A stretch of 64,000 nucleotides of DNA from an uncultured bacterium. Lineage in GTDB: Bacteria > Myxococcota_A > Bradymonadia > UBA7976 > VGTA01. The position numbers and the translations under genes are program-made. Where the stretch lies: contig CALSSE010000009.1 of the NCBI GenBank assembly GCA_943788935.1, forward strand, positions 248,001-312,000, written 5' to 3'. The notes under the pieces are model-generated. The model was not told the DNA's origin. It made no database searches and saw only the letters and a program-made list of their open reading frames with translations. This document shows positions 26,772-37,803 of this stretch, in pieces (the stretch's first letter is position 1; every line of letters starts with the position of its first letter).

Positions 26772-29015
26772 TTATTTGTTCTTGAGAGCCTTGAGAGCGA
26801 CTTTACGCACTTGCTGATCAAGATCTGTTGACGCTTTAAAGAGGGCTTCGAGCCTTGCAGGTGATTGATCGGTCATGGCTAACGATTCCACCGCCTTTAG
26901 TCGATAAGAGACAAACCCTATCGATCTTGACCAAGCGCTATAGGCTTCAGATAAGAGAGGAGCAAACTCCCCCTTATTATATTTACCAGCGGCCTCAAGA
27001 GTACAGAGGAGCCATCCTCTATCGGCTTGGTATGGGTCTTTTAAACCCGCTCTAATACCCTTCTTTATCTCAGAGATACTCAACTTAGATTTAAAGTGAG
27101 CGAGAGTTTTAACCGCTTCACATTTGACTTGTGTCAGGTCGCTCTTCAAATAAGGTAAGATCAAGGACTCAGCCTCTGCTTGATCAAGTAAAACGCTCGC
27201 TTGAGCGATCGCTTCTTGAATAGAGGGGTCGTCATTCTTGGTGAGTTGCTTAATCAAAGCCGACATTTTAGGAAGATTAAGCTCTTTAATGATCGTGAGC
27301 GCTCGGAGCTGCTCGATTAAGCTAGCTGCAGGCGTGTATGTCATAAACTCGTTATCACAATCACGCCACAAGTGGCTCAAAACTTGGAGGTGTTCTGGAT
27401 AGATCGGTTCGACGTTTAAGACCTCCTTGATGAGCGCCGGACACGCCTCTATCTGATGATCAGTGATCGCTTTAATGGCGCTCTTCCTAACGCCTGCGAA
27501 GGTACTGGAGAGGAGCTGAAGAGGCGCGGTGACGGTGAGCCGAGCGTCTCCACTCATCCATGATTTCGCCGCTGCCTCTGCGGTCGCTTCATCCGACCCA
27601 TAAATCGCGTAACTCTTGAGGAGTTTCGGGGCGACCCCAAGTCTACCTAGCGCGGTTAGCGCTTCGGTACGTACACCCATGGAGCGGTCTCTTGCGAGGG
27701 CTTTAAGTAGATCTCCATCTTCTTTAAGACCCCACTCTGATAGCGCGAAGGCTACCGCGCGTCTCACGATGACATACATACTCTCATGAAGTTTACGTAC
27801 CCTCATCTTAAGAGATGGATCATTGCTATAGGCGGCCGCTCTGATCGCTCCGCTCTGATGCATAGGGTCATCTTTTTGATCGAGCGCGCTTTGAATGATG
27901 GGTAGCGCTCGTCGTGCATCAATCTTAGCGATGAGCTCTAAGTAAGCAGCTCTTCGACGACCCTTCGTCGATCTATAGAGAGCGAGAGTCATCTTATAAG
28001 CGTTAGAGAATCGTGGGATATATTCTTTGAGTGACCGATCAACCTCTGAGTGCTGTCCATATTTAGAGAGCAACAAGCCAAGTTGCCTCTGATCTTTAGA
28101 CTTAGCGACGGAGAGTAAGATGGAGGCTTGTTCATCAGGGCTGAGCTCATCGACACGATCGATGAGGTCCTGTGTGGCTTTAACGTCGCCAAGAGCAGCG
28201 AGAGTGCGGATATATGCAGATCGATTGTCTGATGAGATCTTTGACTCCAGTGATTTCAATAGACTGAGCTCTTCTGGCTTTAAGATATCGGTTGACGACT
28301 CTAAGTAGAGACGCTGTACCTCTCCTGTAGACTCTGCGATTTTGGTGAGGATCAGAGGAGAGATGATGGAGCCAAAACTTACTAGACGAATAAGAGCGCT
28401 CTCTTTCATGAGAGGCTTTTTTAATGACGCGATAGCACTAAGAACCTGTTGCTTGAGCTGAGGGACGGTTTCTAGTGGATCTTCATGGGCATAGAAGGAG
28501 ATCGCCGCGAAACACACACCTCCTTGTTGACTCTTCCCACGGACTCTCTTGATAGTGAATTTAAGCGAGCCGGTCACCATGGGAGGGTTGAAAGTGATGT
28601 ATTGGTGCCCACGAGCATCTTCAAGCGATATTGTTCGAGTCTCAAAGTCGCCTTGAATCTCGAGGACAGAGGGGCGAGAGCACATTTTATCAAAGTATCC
28701 GGGGGCTCTCTCGTCACCGGGGACATAGTGTATCGTGTCTAAATAACGTGATGCTCCCCAATTAAAAGAGATCCAAGCTCCTACCCGATCATTAGGTTGA
28801 CTGCCCCAAGCTCGCCAGGCTTTCATACGAAAGAGATTACGCTCGCTAAACCCTCTAGAGACAGAGGAAGAACTTGTCTTGATACCCTTGTAAGGGATTT
28901 TCTCAAGAGCCAGAGGAATCGGGCGATCGGGATCAGCGGGTCCAGCGTGAGCTTTGAAAACTAATAAGGGAGTGATGAGGGTGACCAAATAGATCAGACG
29001 CAAAGTGACCTCCAT
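26772..29015 (-). CDS. Secreted HEAT-repeat protein with discoidin-like N-terminal domain
   Basis: A 747-residue exported protein with a signal peptide ending about residue 24 (KAHA-G). Residues about 40-175 look like a discoidin/F5-8-type glycan-binding beta-sandwich (AWRAWGSQPNDRVGAWISF, LEIQGDFETRTISL, KFTIKRVRGKSQQGG). The rest is alpha-helical HEAT-type repeats, for example ALSEWGLKEDGDLLKALARD and MGVRTEALTALGRLG. HEAT solenoids are protein-binding scaffolds. The partner is not indicated; the membrane protein directly downstream is a candidate. Confidence 0.82.
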   Translation of the reverse strand: MEVTLRLIYLVTLITPLLVFKAHAGPADPDRPIPLALEKIPYKGIKTSSSSVSRGFSERNLFRMKAWRAWGSQPNDRVGAWISFNWGASRYLDTIHYVPGDERAPGYFDKMCSRPSVLEIQGDFETRTISLEDARGHQYITFNPPMVTGSLKFTIKRVRGKSQQGGVCFAAISFYAHEDPLETVPQLKQQVLSAIASLKKPLMKESALIRLVSFGSIISPLILTKIAESTGEVQRLYLESSTDILKPEELSLLKSLESKISSDNRSAYIRTLAALGDVKATQDLIDRVDELSPDEQASILLSVAKSKDQRQLGLLLSKYGQHSEVDRSLKEYIPRFSNAYKMTLALYRSTKGRRRAAYLELIAKIDARRALPIIQSALDQKDDPMHQSGAIRAAAYSNDPSLKMRVRKLHESMYVIVRRAVAFALSEWGLKEDGDLLKALARDRSMGVRTEALTALGRLGVAPKLLKSYAIYGSDEATAEAAAKSWMSGDARLTVTAPLQLLSSTFAGVRKSAIKAITDHQIEACPALIKEVLNVEPIYPEHLQVLSHLWRDCDNEFMTYTPAASLIEQLRALTIIKELNLPKMSALIKQLTKNDDPSIQEAIAQASVLLDQAEAESLILPYLKSDLTQVKCEAVKTLAHFKSKLSISEIKKGIRAGLKDPYQADRGWLLCTLEAAGKYNKGEFAPLLSEAYSAWSRSIGFVSYRLKAVESLAMTDQSPARLEALFKASTDLDQQVRKVALKALKNK

Positions 29016-29262
29016 AGCTCATTTATTAACGATTAAGCGGTGTGCGTAGTGTATAGGAGCAAGGTGAAGTGGTATATGACATTTATAGAGCTTAATCTAT
29101 CTTAGATAGAAAAACCTAGTGGTGATGAGAGAAATACGCGCAAAAATAGTATTCTGCAGCGCAGCTCCTCTACTTATGTTCTATGACTACACTTCTCCCG
29201 CTTACTCAGTAAGAGTAAACACTACGTTATTCTTCTACGAGGTTACATCAACGAGGTTCAAC

Positions 29263-29556
29263 ATGTCCAAGTATACATCTACACAAAATCGAACGGCAGC
29301 AGATCAGGCCGATGAGAGGGTTGGGCCTGATGATAACTACGAGAAGAGTCATCGAGGTGAAGACCTTAGGGCTTTAGAGCTCAAAGTCGCTTATAATGAG
29401 CGCTTAAATCAAGAGCTCAGCGATCAAGTCTATGAGCTTCATAGAGAGGTCGCGTCGCTTAAGAGAGCGCTGAAGACCCTCAAGGATAATCTAGAGCGTC
29501 GCGATGAAGATGGTCTTCAGATCGGGCCTGCTGATGAGCCCCCCCCACACTATTGA
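29263..29556 (+). CDS. slyX: SlyX-family protein
   Basis: A 97-residue small protein matching SlyX: a coiled coil of about 45 residues (ELKVAYNERLNQELSDQV, YELHREVASLKRALKTL) and the diagnostic C-terminal PPPHY. SlyX function is unsettled. The start at 29263 is chosen because GAGG lies 6 nt before it; the frame is open to 29119 but that extension is not SlyX-like. The N-terminal 35 residues are polar and probably disordered. Confidence 0.88.
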   Translation: MSKYTSTQNRTAADQADERVGPDDNYEKSHRGEDLRALELKVAYNERLNQELSDQVYELHREVASLKRALKTLKDNLERRDEDGLQIGPADEPPPHY

Positions 29557-29602
29557 ATAGGATCCAAGACTTACAAGGTCCGATAAACACCACCCGATGA
29601 AT

Positions 29603-29624
29603 ATCGCTCTATGGGGAGAGCGAT
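29603..29624. terminator. Hairpin between convergent slyX and amylase genes
   Basis: ATCGCTCT-ATGGGG-AGAGCGAT is a perfect 8-bp stem with a 6-nt loop, placed between the convergent stops (29556 and 29634). Its symmetry suits termination in both directions, but no T-tract follows on either side, so intrinsic termination is uncertain. Confidence 0.4.
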
Positions 29625-29633
29625 GAGGTGTGA

Positions 29634-32339
29634 TCAATTAGAGGAGGCGTTTACGAGCACTCTGAGTGATCGTGGGCCCATGGTTAATGATCCACCCTCT
29701 AAGCTCTCCTCACTCAAGAGGTCGGTGAAAGCACCGGCGGGGAGGTCGACGGAGCGGTCGCTATCAGCCCGATTAATAGCGATGGTGACCGCGAGGGTAT
29801 CTCCACCACAGCCGAGCATTCGATAGACCCAAGTGTCTTGGTCAGAGCTGAGAGTTACCCGTCGCCCACGGGAGAGGTTAGGATGAGTGGCGCGGAGCTC
29901 GGCGAGACGTGAGATGAGCGTCCGAAGCTCTATTTGAGATGGGTTTAGTTCTTGATCATTCCAAGGCATAAGCCGGCGATTATCGGGATCTCCTCCTCCA
30001 GCGAGACCGATCTCATCACCATAGTAAATAAGCGGAATCCCGGGATTGGTCAACATCACCGCAAAGGCTAGTCCTAGTCGCTCATAGGGAGCCGCATCTT
30101 GAGGTTGAGGGTAGCTCATGTACCAACCATTTTGTGGAGAGCTTCCCTCGCGACAGTTACCGATCTCACCGCTAGCAAAGTGTATCGCTCGGGGGATATC
30201 ATGGTTACCGATCCAGGTTGTCATCAGAGATCCTTGACCATAGAACCCATCATTACCATTCATCCATCCGGCGAAACTATCGAGTCTCCCCTCGGGACGG
30301 AAGAGCGCTTCGCAGAGTCGCGCCTTAAAGGGGAAGTCGAATTGACCATCAAGCATGGTCTCTGCATCAACAAACGATCTAATGAGTTCGGCGTTATCAT
30401 AAGCGAAGGTCTCGCCGACGAGGTAGAAACGTCCTCCGTCGGGGTCAGGGAATTCTTGGTTGAGCGCTTCTCTTAGATCTTCAAGCCAAGAGAGCGGGAC
30501 ATGCTTGATGGCGTCTAATCGATAGCCATCGATATTATACTCTCTCGCCCACCATAAGGCGTCATTCACCGACCACTCTCTCGCCTCTGCTTGGTCAAAA
30601 TCAAAGGGAGGCAGGTAGTCGGTAAAGGCGCAGCGTGTCCCCCAATAAGGGTCATCCCAAAGGTTCTCCGGGCCGCAGAGCGCGATTTGGCCTCCCTCTC
30701 GTCGAGCGAACCAAGAGGGATGAGCTTGAGCGAGTCCACTCTCGCTATCCACATGATTCATGACGTAGTCAAAGAGGACCTTGACCTCTTGGCTGTGTGC
30801 TGCGTCGATCAGCGCGTGTAGATCTCCTTCGGTCCCGATTCGAGACTCTACGGCGGGACGAGGGGTAGGGTTGAGTGGATCAGCGTAGTTGATATTTGCT
30901 GGTGAGGGCCAATAGCCATGATAGCCCGAGTAGGTGTTGGGATCGCTAGCAGGGTTGATCGCAGCGCCAGCGAGATCACGATTATCATAGGGAGCGGAGA
31001 GCCATAAGGCGTTCACGCCCAGCTCTGCGAGATAAGTGAGCTTGCTGTTCACCCCGATAATATCTCCCCCCTCATATTGACCACTAGGGCCAGTTGTAGC
31101 GTCTCCTCCTGTGACGGAAGAGACAGGGTCGATCTCTCCATCGCCATCATGAAAGCGATCGATCATGGCGAAATACATCACCGCGTCTTCCCATCTAAAC
31201 TCGTTAAGATCTCCACATTGACCCTCGCCTGGAGTGACCCCTTCACAGCGTTGATCAAGGAGGCTGTTTTGTCCACCAAATCCATCATCAACAGAGGTCT
31301 CAGCTAACGGATCAGCGATCCAATCGCTCTCACCACCTCGGATGAGCACAAATTTATAGGCATAAGAGCCATTGGGAACGGTTCGCCTAGTATAATAACG
31401 GCCATCGGGTAGGCGCTGCATAGCCCAACCACCGTTCTCTATTGTTTCAGGCCATTGGCCGTTAGGGTCAGCATTGAAATCTCCCGCAACGTGAACGCTG
31501 TCATATACTTCACCATTTGGATCAAAGAGGAAGAGTCTTTCAGCACAGGGACGAGGGTCACAAAGATAGTTGAGGCATGACTCTTCTAGAAGGTCACAGG
31601 CGGAGTCATCATCACACTCAGGCACGATACACTCTAGGTCAATACAAATAGCCTCAGCAGCGATCATTGAACAATCGCTGTCTACTTGGCATTGAGGGAC
31701 ACACTGACCCTCTTCACAGACTAGAGGGCTAGCGCATGGTCGCTCCTCGGCACACTCGGGCGGTGGGGCTTCAGTACACTCTCCAGTGAGCGGGTCACAC
31801 CCTTCAGGACAACGCTCACAGAGCGCAGGTGATTCATCTGCACGACATCGTAATCCAAGGCATAAAGCATCCGAGCCTGAACACATGGTATTATCGAGGC
31901 ACTCGGGCTCAAAAGGGCAGGTGTGAGTGAAAGCACTGTTGAGCCCCCCTGATCCATCGTCCACAAACTGTTCATTATCGAGATCTGGTCGCCAGATGCC
32001 ATCAACGACCCATTTGTATTGGTGTTCGCCAGTAGAGACAGGGATGGAGGTTGTCCACCGACCGTCTCCATCCTCATCGGAGAGCGTGACTTCACCACGC
32101 CACATTGGTGATTCAAAAGTACCCGCTAGTTTCACGTCTTGGGGGGACTCACCACGGGCGGTATAGATGAAAGTTCGCTGACACACTTCATCCCCATCAG
32201 CACCTCCTTGATCATCGGTCATGGACATATCTGTGAGCTCTATCTGAGGGATCTTTGAGCTCTCGTTTGACTCATCATCACAAGAGATCTCGATGAGGCA
32301 TAGGCTGATCAGAAGCCAATAAATACAATATTTGTACAT
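29634..32339 (-). CDS. GH13 alpha-amylase-family lipoprotein
   Basis: A 901-residue lipoprotein (905 from the GTG at 32351; the numbers below use that longer numbering). Signal peptide ends LIEIS-Cys24 followed by Asp-Asp-Glu. Two E-set/CBM48-like modules (about 60-145 and 270-345, each with WVVDG.WRPDLDNE- or PLAETSVDDG-type ends and a DDG-GG-NS signature) flank a Cys-rich region. The GH13 barrel follows, with nucleophile Asp613 (YRLDAIKH), acid Glu647 (VGETFAY) and Asp718 (GNHDIPR), plus the conserved DYVMNHV. It probably degrades extracellular alpha-glucans. ATG 32339 is preferred over GTG 32351 because only it has a weak ribosome site. Confidence 0.9.
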   Translation of the reverse strand: MYKYCIYWLLISLCLIEISCDDESNESSKIPQIELTDMSMTDDQGGADGDEVCQRTFIYTARGESPQDVKLAGTFESPMWRGEVTLSDEDGDGRWTTSIPVSTGEHQYKWVVDGIWRPDLDNEQFVDDGSGGLNSAFTHTCPFEPECLDNTMCSGSDALCLGLRCRADESPALCERCPEGCDPLTGECTEAPPPECAEERPCASPLVCEEGQCVPQCQVDSDCSMIAAEAICIDLECIVPECDDDSACDLLEESCLNYLCDPRPCAERLFLFDPNGEVYDSVHVAGDFNADPNGQWPETIENGGWAMQRLPDGRYYTRRTVPNGSYAYKFVLIRGGESDWIADPLAETSVDDGFGGQNSLLDQRCEGVTPGEGQCGDLNEFRWEDAVMYFAMIDRFHDGDGEIDPVSSVTGGDATTGPSGQYEGGDIIGVNSKLTYLAELGVNALWLSAPYDNRDLAGAAINPASDPNTYSGYHGYWPSPANINYADPLNPTPRPAVESRIGTEGDLHALIDAAHSQEVKVLFDYVMNHVDSESGLAQAHPSWFARREGGQIALCGPENLWDDPYWGTRCAFTDYLPPFDFDQAEAREWSVNDALWWAREYNIDGYRLDAIKHVPLSWLEDLREALNQEFPDPDGGRFYLVGETFAYDNAELIRSFVDAETMLDGQFDFPFKARLCEALFRPEGRLDSFAGWMNGNDGFYGQGSLMTTWIGNHDIPRAIHFASGEIGNCREGSSPQNGWYMSYPQPQDAAPYERLGLAFAVMLTNPGIPLIYYGDEIGLAGGGDPDNRRLMPWNDQELNPSQIELRTLISRLAELRATHPNLSRGRRVTLSSDQDTWVYRMLGCGGDTLAVTIAINRADSDRSVDLPAGAFTDLLSEESLEGGSLTMGPRSLRVLVNASSN

Positions 32340-32468
32340 CGAATATCTCACTTATCGTCGGGGGGGTTACCTTCTCTTGACTCTTTTTCATTGAAGGAGA
32401 GAGGTTGTTTAGCTATTTCTATGGTTGTAAGAACAGCCATATATAGTCATCAAGATTCAAGAAAAATT

Positions 32469-32483
32469 TCGATAAACTATCGA
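32469..32483. promoter_or_regulatory. Candidate LysR-type operator (dyad TCGATA-AAC-TATCGA)
   Basis: A perfect 6-3-6 inverted repeat lies between the divergent amylase and nhaR-like genes, 104 nt before the regulator start. LysR-type regulators often bind 15-bp dyads near their own promoter. No direct evidence of binding. Confidence 0.3.
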
Positions 32484-32586
32484 GTGGTCATCTCTCAAAT
32501 ATCTATTTAAATGATGAGATTTGTTGACTCAGGGTCTTCACCTGTTCATAGGGATATTGCCTTATCCAAGAAAGTAATTACTATCG

Positions 32587-33501
32587 ATGCCTATGATGAA
32601 TCTCAACTACCAGCACCTCTATTATTTTTGGATCGTCGCTCGAGCACCGTCGCTCACTGCGGCTGCTCACAAACTACAGATCTCTCCTTCAACGGTGAGC
32701 ACTCAGATTCGATCTCTTGAGGAGAAGTTGGGACATTATCTGTTTGAGCGACGTAGCCGCAGTTTGATTTTAACCGATCGAGGCAAAGTCGCCTTAGCCT
32801 ATGCGGATGATATCTTCGGATTAGGGATCGAGCTACTCGATACAATGTGCTCTGACGTAGGTAACCCTAATCATGTTTATCGGCTGAGAGTGGGGGTGAG
32901 TCATCACCTGCCCAAGCTGCTCGCTTACCAATTAATCTCAGCGGCGATTGAATGTGAGGGTTTTCCGGTTCACTTAGTCTGTATGCAGGGGGAGGCGAGT
33001 TCGCTCGTAGCAGATCTAGCGGTTCATCACTTTGATTTGGTGATCACTGATCAGCCGGTCAGTTTAGCCAGTGATCTACCGGTGAACAGTACAATGCTGG
33101 GTGAGTGCAAGGTTCATTTAATGGGAGTCAAAGAGCTCGCCAAGAAGTTTAAGAAAGGCTTCCCTCACTGCCTTAATGGGGCTCCTATTCTCTTGCCCGA
33201 CCCCGACTCCAAAATGCGTCAGCTACTGGAGGACTACTTTCATCGGATGGAGATTCATCCTCATGTCGTCGCTGAGCTGAGTGACAGCGCTCTCTTAAAG
33301 TCATTTGGTCGAGGAGGAGCGGGAGTCTTTCCTGTACCTTCCATCGCTGTTCCTGAGGTGATCAGTCAATATAATGTCGAGGACCTAGGAGCGCTGGAAG
33401 GGATCACAGAGCAGATTTATGCTTCTTATTCAGCGTCTCGTCAAAACAACCCCGCTGTAGACGCTATTTTGAAGCGAGCGGAAGAGGTTTTATTGCACTG
33501 A
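32587..33501 (+). CDS. nhaR: LysR-family regulator, NhaR-like
   Basis: A 304-residue LysR-type transcription regulator. The winged-helix domain (about 1-65) has YQHLYYFWIVARAPSLTAAA, QISPSTVSTQIRSLEEKLG and FERRSRSLILTDRG, a close match to NhaR, the sodium-responsive activator of the antiporter gene nhaA. The effector domain follows (about 90-300). No nhaA or other transporter lies next to it; the divergent neighbour is the GH13 lipoprotein. ATG codons at 32593 and 32596 are alternative starts. The NhaR assignment is by N-terminal pattern; the regulated genes are unknown. Confidence 0.8.
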   Translation: MPMMNLNYQHLYYFWIVARAPSLTAAAHKLQISPSTVSTQIRSLEEKLGHYLFERRSRSLILTDRGKVALAYADDIFGLGIELLDTMCSDVGNPNHVYRLRVGVSHHLPKLLAYQLISAAIECEGFPVHLVCMQGEASSLVADLAVHHFDLVITDQPVSLASDLPVNSTMLGECKVHLMGVKELAKKFKKGFPHCLNGAPILLPDPDSKMRQLLEDYFHRMEIHPHVVAELSDSALLKSFGRGGAGVFPVPSIAVPEVISQYNVEDLGALEGITEQIYASYSASRQNNPAVDAILKRAEEVLLH

Positions 33502-33531
33502 TATAGCGCTTAGTAAGTAACTCGCGCTTTA

Positions 33532-34284
33532 TTAAGGCTCTACTCCGGCACACTCAACAAAAGCGTCAAGGCAGTTTTCTTCACGACATTGGGCGCATCC
33601 AGGTGAGCTAGAGTCTAAGCAACTACCGATACAGTTGGCGATGGTACACTCGGTAATGGTGACAAAGCAGGAAGTACAGGCAGTACTCAGACTGGTGGCA
33701 CCCTCTAAGCATGTTCCACAACCCGGATTATTGGGGGTGAGGCACATTGTGATGCATCCAGTGATCGCCTCATCAAGACCCGACTCACCGAGAGTCTCGA
33801 GCTGGGCGAGGTCCTCTGGATTAGTGCACTCTCCGACCATCATCTCTGTTCCGGCGGTCATCTCACCAGCGGTCATCTCACCAGCGGTCATCTCACCAGC
33901 GGTCATCTCACCGGCGGTCATCTCACCGGCGGTCATGGTGCCGGCAGTGTCAGTACCAGCGGTGTCAGTACCAGCGGTGTCAGTACCAGCGGTGTCAGTA
34001 CCAGCGGTGTCAGTACCAGCGGTGTCAGTACCAGCGGTGTCAGTACCAGCGGTGTCAGTACCAGCGGTGTCAGTACCAGCGGTGTCAGTACCAGCGGTAG
34101 TGGTGCCAGCGGTAGTGGTGCCAGCGGTAGTAGTGCCAGCAGCGGTCTCTCCAGCGGTAGTGGTACCAGCGGTAGTGGTACCAGCAGTCTCAGTGTAACT
34201 CGTGTCCTCCTCACTACCACAAGCGCAAAGGCAGAGTGAAGAGCAGAGTACGCTGATGCTCCAAAGAGTGTATAATGTCTTCAT
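33532..34284 (-). CDS. Lipoprotein with 23-unit TAG repeat and Cys-rich C-terminus
   Basis: A 250-residue lipoprotein: signal peptide ending LCLCA-Cys, then about 115 residues of a pentapeptide repeat (TAGT-D/T/E/M, 23 units), then about 100 residues with 14 Cys. The C-terminal part contains a duplicated motif, C-x3-C-L-x5-PGC-x2-C (CITMCLTPNNPGCGTC and CIGSCLDSSSPGCAQC). The repeat is probably a flexible stalk that displays the disulfide-rich head away from the membrane. Unknown family. AGGA lies 9 nt before the ATG. Convergent with nhaR, 30 nt apart. Confidence 0.85.
   Translation of the reverse strand: MKTLYTLWSISVLCSSLCLCACGSEEDTSYTETAGTTTAGTTTAGETAAGTTTAGTTTAGTTTAGTDTAGTDTAGTDTAGTDTAGTDTAGTDTAGTDTAGTDTAGTDTAGTDTAGTMTAGEMTAGEMTAGEMTAGEMTAGEMTAGTEMMVGECTNPEDLAQLETLGESGLDEAITGCITMCLTPNNPGCGTCLEGATSLSTACTSCFVTITECTIANCIGSCLDSSSPGCAQCREENCLDAFVECAGVEP
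33851..34195. repeat. Twenty-three 15-bp coding repeats (TAG-type stalk)
   Basis: 345 bp of contiguous 15-bp units, consensus CCAGCGGTGTCAGTA on the plus strand, encoding the TAGTD stalk of the minus-strand lipoprotein. Variants occur in blocks: six TCATCTCA/TCATGGTG-type units first, a central run of about ten identical TGTCAGTA units, then TAGTGGTA/TAGTGGTG types. This is the pattern of stepwise unit duplication. Confidence 0.93.
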
Positions 34285-35378
34285 TTGGTCATATCCTGTC
34301 TAGGTTAGTTTGTTTTAGGTATTAAACTAAAGGTATTATTATTGAGTTAGAATTGTGTGATCAAGACCGATATATTATGCTCAAAGTCATCTTTAAGTTT
34401 TAAAGGTGTATTCTTGCCAATATAGGGTGAGTGAACGACGACTCCCTAGGCGATATACTCTAAAGAGTACCCTCTTTACAATGAGATAAAACTAAGTACA
34501 GAGTGGTTTTATCAAAGAGAGATAAAATAATGAGAATTTTGAGATGGCTCACTTTCTGGAGCGCTAAGCCTCGAGAGACAAATCACGAGCTCAAACTTGA
34601 GATTTTGAGGGTACTCCTTCCGGGGGTTAGCAGCGCTAGACTCTCTAAATATGTAAGAGATCAATCGGCTGATTACGATCATGATATATCGCTGAAGGTT
34701 ATCTTTACCGAGATCATTGACAGCCGTGCGATGGAGGCTCTTGTGAGTCGACTAGAGACAGCGCTTATCTCCTGTGAAGAGTCCGAGCGACAAATGATTA
34801 TTTGGCGTGAACTCGAGGCTGACTCTCATTCAGCCTCTCTACGCGAGAGCGTGACCGAGAGGTTTAGAGAGAGTCATTTAATCACCTCACTCGCCCATTA
34901 CTTTGAGCCTTATGGCATACCTGGCTTCATTATTGAGCTTCCGTTGATGTGTATCCCAAGCGCCGCTGATATCAAACATTACTTTGATGAGAGAGGCCAC
35001 CATCTGCTCTCCCATCGTGAACTTATAATGGAGGCGCTGATCAAAAGAGATCGAGCGCTCTTACTTGAGAGATCACGCAGCACTTTCAATCTCTTCGAGG
35101 GTCAGTCTCGCCCTCTTTTTGTTGATCTCTCCTATGCAGTAGCTCACTTCGTCTCAGAGAGTCGGATTCAGATCTCGGACCACTCGCTGACTCCTGCACC
35201 GCTCAATCGATTTATTGCCACCTTACGTAGACTCGTGGTTATGCATCCACAACATTTATATGCTCTTCATGCTGTTGAAAGTGTGGAGCGCTGGACTGAT
35301 CAAACATATACCTATAGATCGTCTATCTCCTCTCAAAGGTCTGAAGTAAGCGTAGAGGACTTGTCTTCAACGGAAGCT

Positions 35379-36795
<1,417 letters not shown>

Positions 36796-36796
36796 G

Positions 36797-37417
36797 GTGA
36801 GTGACCGTTCATCTTCTGAACAGCGAGCGTTCATTGAAGCTCTTCAGAGGGGGGAGCCTGCTGCTTTTCGGGCGCTCATTGAGCGTCATCAGAGGCCGAT
36901 TTATATGCTATGTCTACGTCTGATGAGTGATACAGCGGAAGCTGAAGACATGACTCAAGAGACTTTTATTAAAGCCTCACAAGCCATCAAATCATTTCGT
37001 CATGAGGCCTTACTCAGCACTTGGTTATATCGGATCGCGACTAACCTCTGTAAGAACAGAATCGGCTACCTTAAACGGCGACAGCAGAACTCTCATGATC
37101 ACCTCGCCTCATTAGAGGCTAAAACGGGTGACCTCTGGCAGAGACGCGCTGAGTCCGTGGTCTCTCATGATCAACCAGAGGCCGCTGCAGAGAGTAAAGA
37201 AGCACAAGAGATGATCATTCAAGCGCTTGACTCGCTCCCTGAGAAACAAAAAATGGCGCTCACTTTAAGAGATATTCAGGGGCTGAGTTATGCAGAGATC
37301 GCCGATATCACCGGGTCCTCTCTAGGGACAGTGAAATCAAGAATACATCAGGGTCGCTTACTCTTGGTCAAGGTATATCAGGCATTATTGAATGGGGAGG
37401 GGAGGAGAGATGACTGA
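36797..37417 (+). CDS. ECF-type RNA polymerase sigma factor
   Basis: A 206-residue sigma-70-family factor of the extracytoplasmic-function type. Region 2 spans about residues 16-85 (AAFRALIERHQRPIYMLCLR, AEDMTQETFIKA, LSTWLYRIATNLCKN) and region 4 about 140-190 (LPEKQKMALTLRDIQG, SYAEIADITGSSLGTVKSRI). It directs RNA polymerase to a specific promoter set on a membrane signal. GTG 36797 begins right after the preceding stop (36795), so translation is probably coupled; the frame is open further upstream but that part is not sigma-like. The anti-sigma candidate overlaps its end by 8 nt. Confidence 0.9.
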   Translation: MSDRSSSEQRAFIEALQRGEPAAFRALIERHQRPIYMLCLRLMSDTAEAEDMTQETFIKASQAIKSFRHEALLSTWLYRIATNLCKNRIGYLKRRQQNSHDHLASLEAKTGDLWQRRAESVVSHDQPEAAAESKEAQEMIIQALDSLPEKQKMALTLRDIQGLSYAEIADITGSSLGTVKSRIHQGRLLLVKVYQALLNGEGRRDD

Positions 37418-37799
37418 CAAGAGAGAGCTACTTATAGAGGAGAGGATCGTCGACATCGTAGATGAGGTGAGAGAGATTGATGATGACCCGACCAAGGACT
37501 CTCCTCTTTCTCAGTTGAATGAGAGCGAGCGAGAAGCTGTTCAGCAGGCGTTAGCAGCTCAACAGCTTTTATCACGGCTCATCGATGTCGCTCCTCCAGA
37601 GGACTTGCCGATGAAGACGGCGAGGAGGGCGAGGAGGCGTAGGCGACAGCTCACTCAACCTGCCTCGAAGACTTGGCTCGATCAGCTCCTCGGCGCGGCG
37701 ATACTAGTCTTAGTGCTCGCCATACTGAGTCTGTTCTTACACCACCTCAGTGACCATCGTATTCGACAGCAGGTAGAAAGAATAGAGACTCACCCTTAA
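37410..37799 (+). CDS. Putative membrane anti-sigma factor
   Basis: A 129-residue single-pass protein: an acidic cytoplasmic part of about 75 residues, a basic stretch (RRARRRRRQ) and one membrane helix (about 92-112, LGAAILVLVLAILSLFL) with a short tail outside. No zinc-binding HxxxCxxC motif is present. Position, overlap with the sigma gene and topology point to an anti-sigma factor; sequence alone does not prove it. ATG 37410 follows GGGGAGGAGAG. Confidence 0.65.
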   Translation: MTDKRELLIEERIVDIVDEVREIDDDPTKDSPLSQLNESEREAVQQALAAQQLLSRLIDVAPPEDLPMKTARRARRRRRQLTQPASKTWLDQLLGAAILVLVLAILSLFLHHLSDHRIRQQVERIETHP

Positions 37800-37803
37800 A
37801 CGC

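Noticed and set aside
33635..34220. Open frames opposite the TAG repeat
   Set aside because: They exist only because the 15-bp repeat has no stop in several frames; the minus-strand frame has the signal peptide and Cys-rich head.
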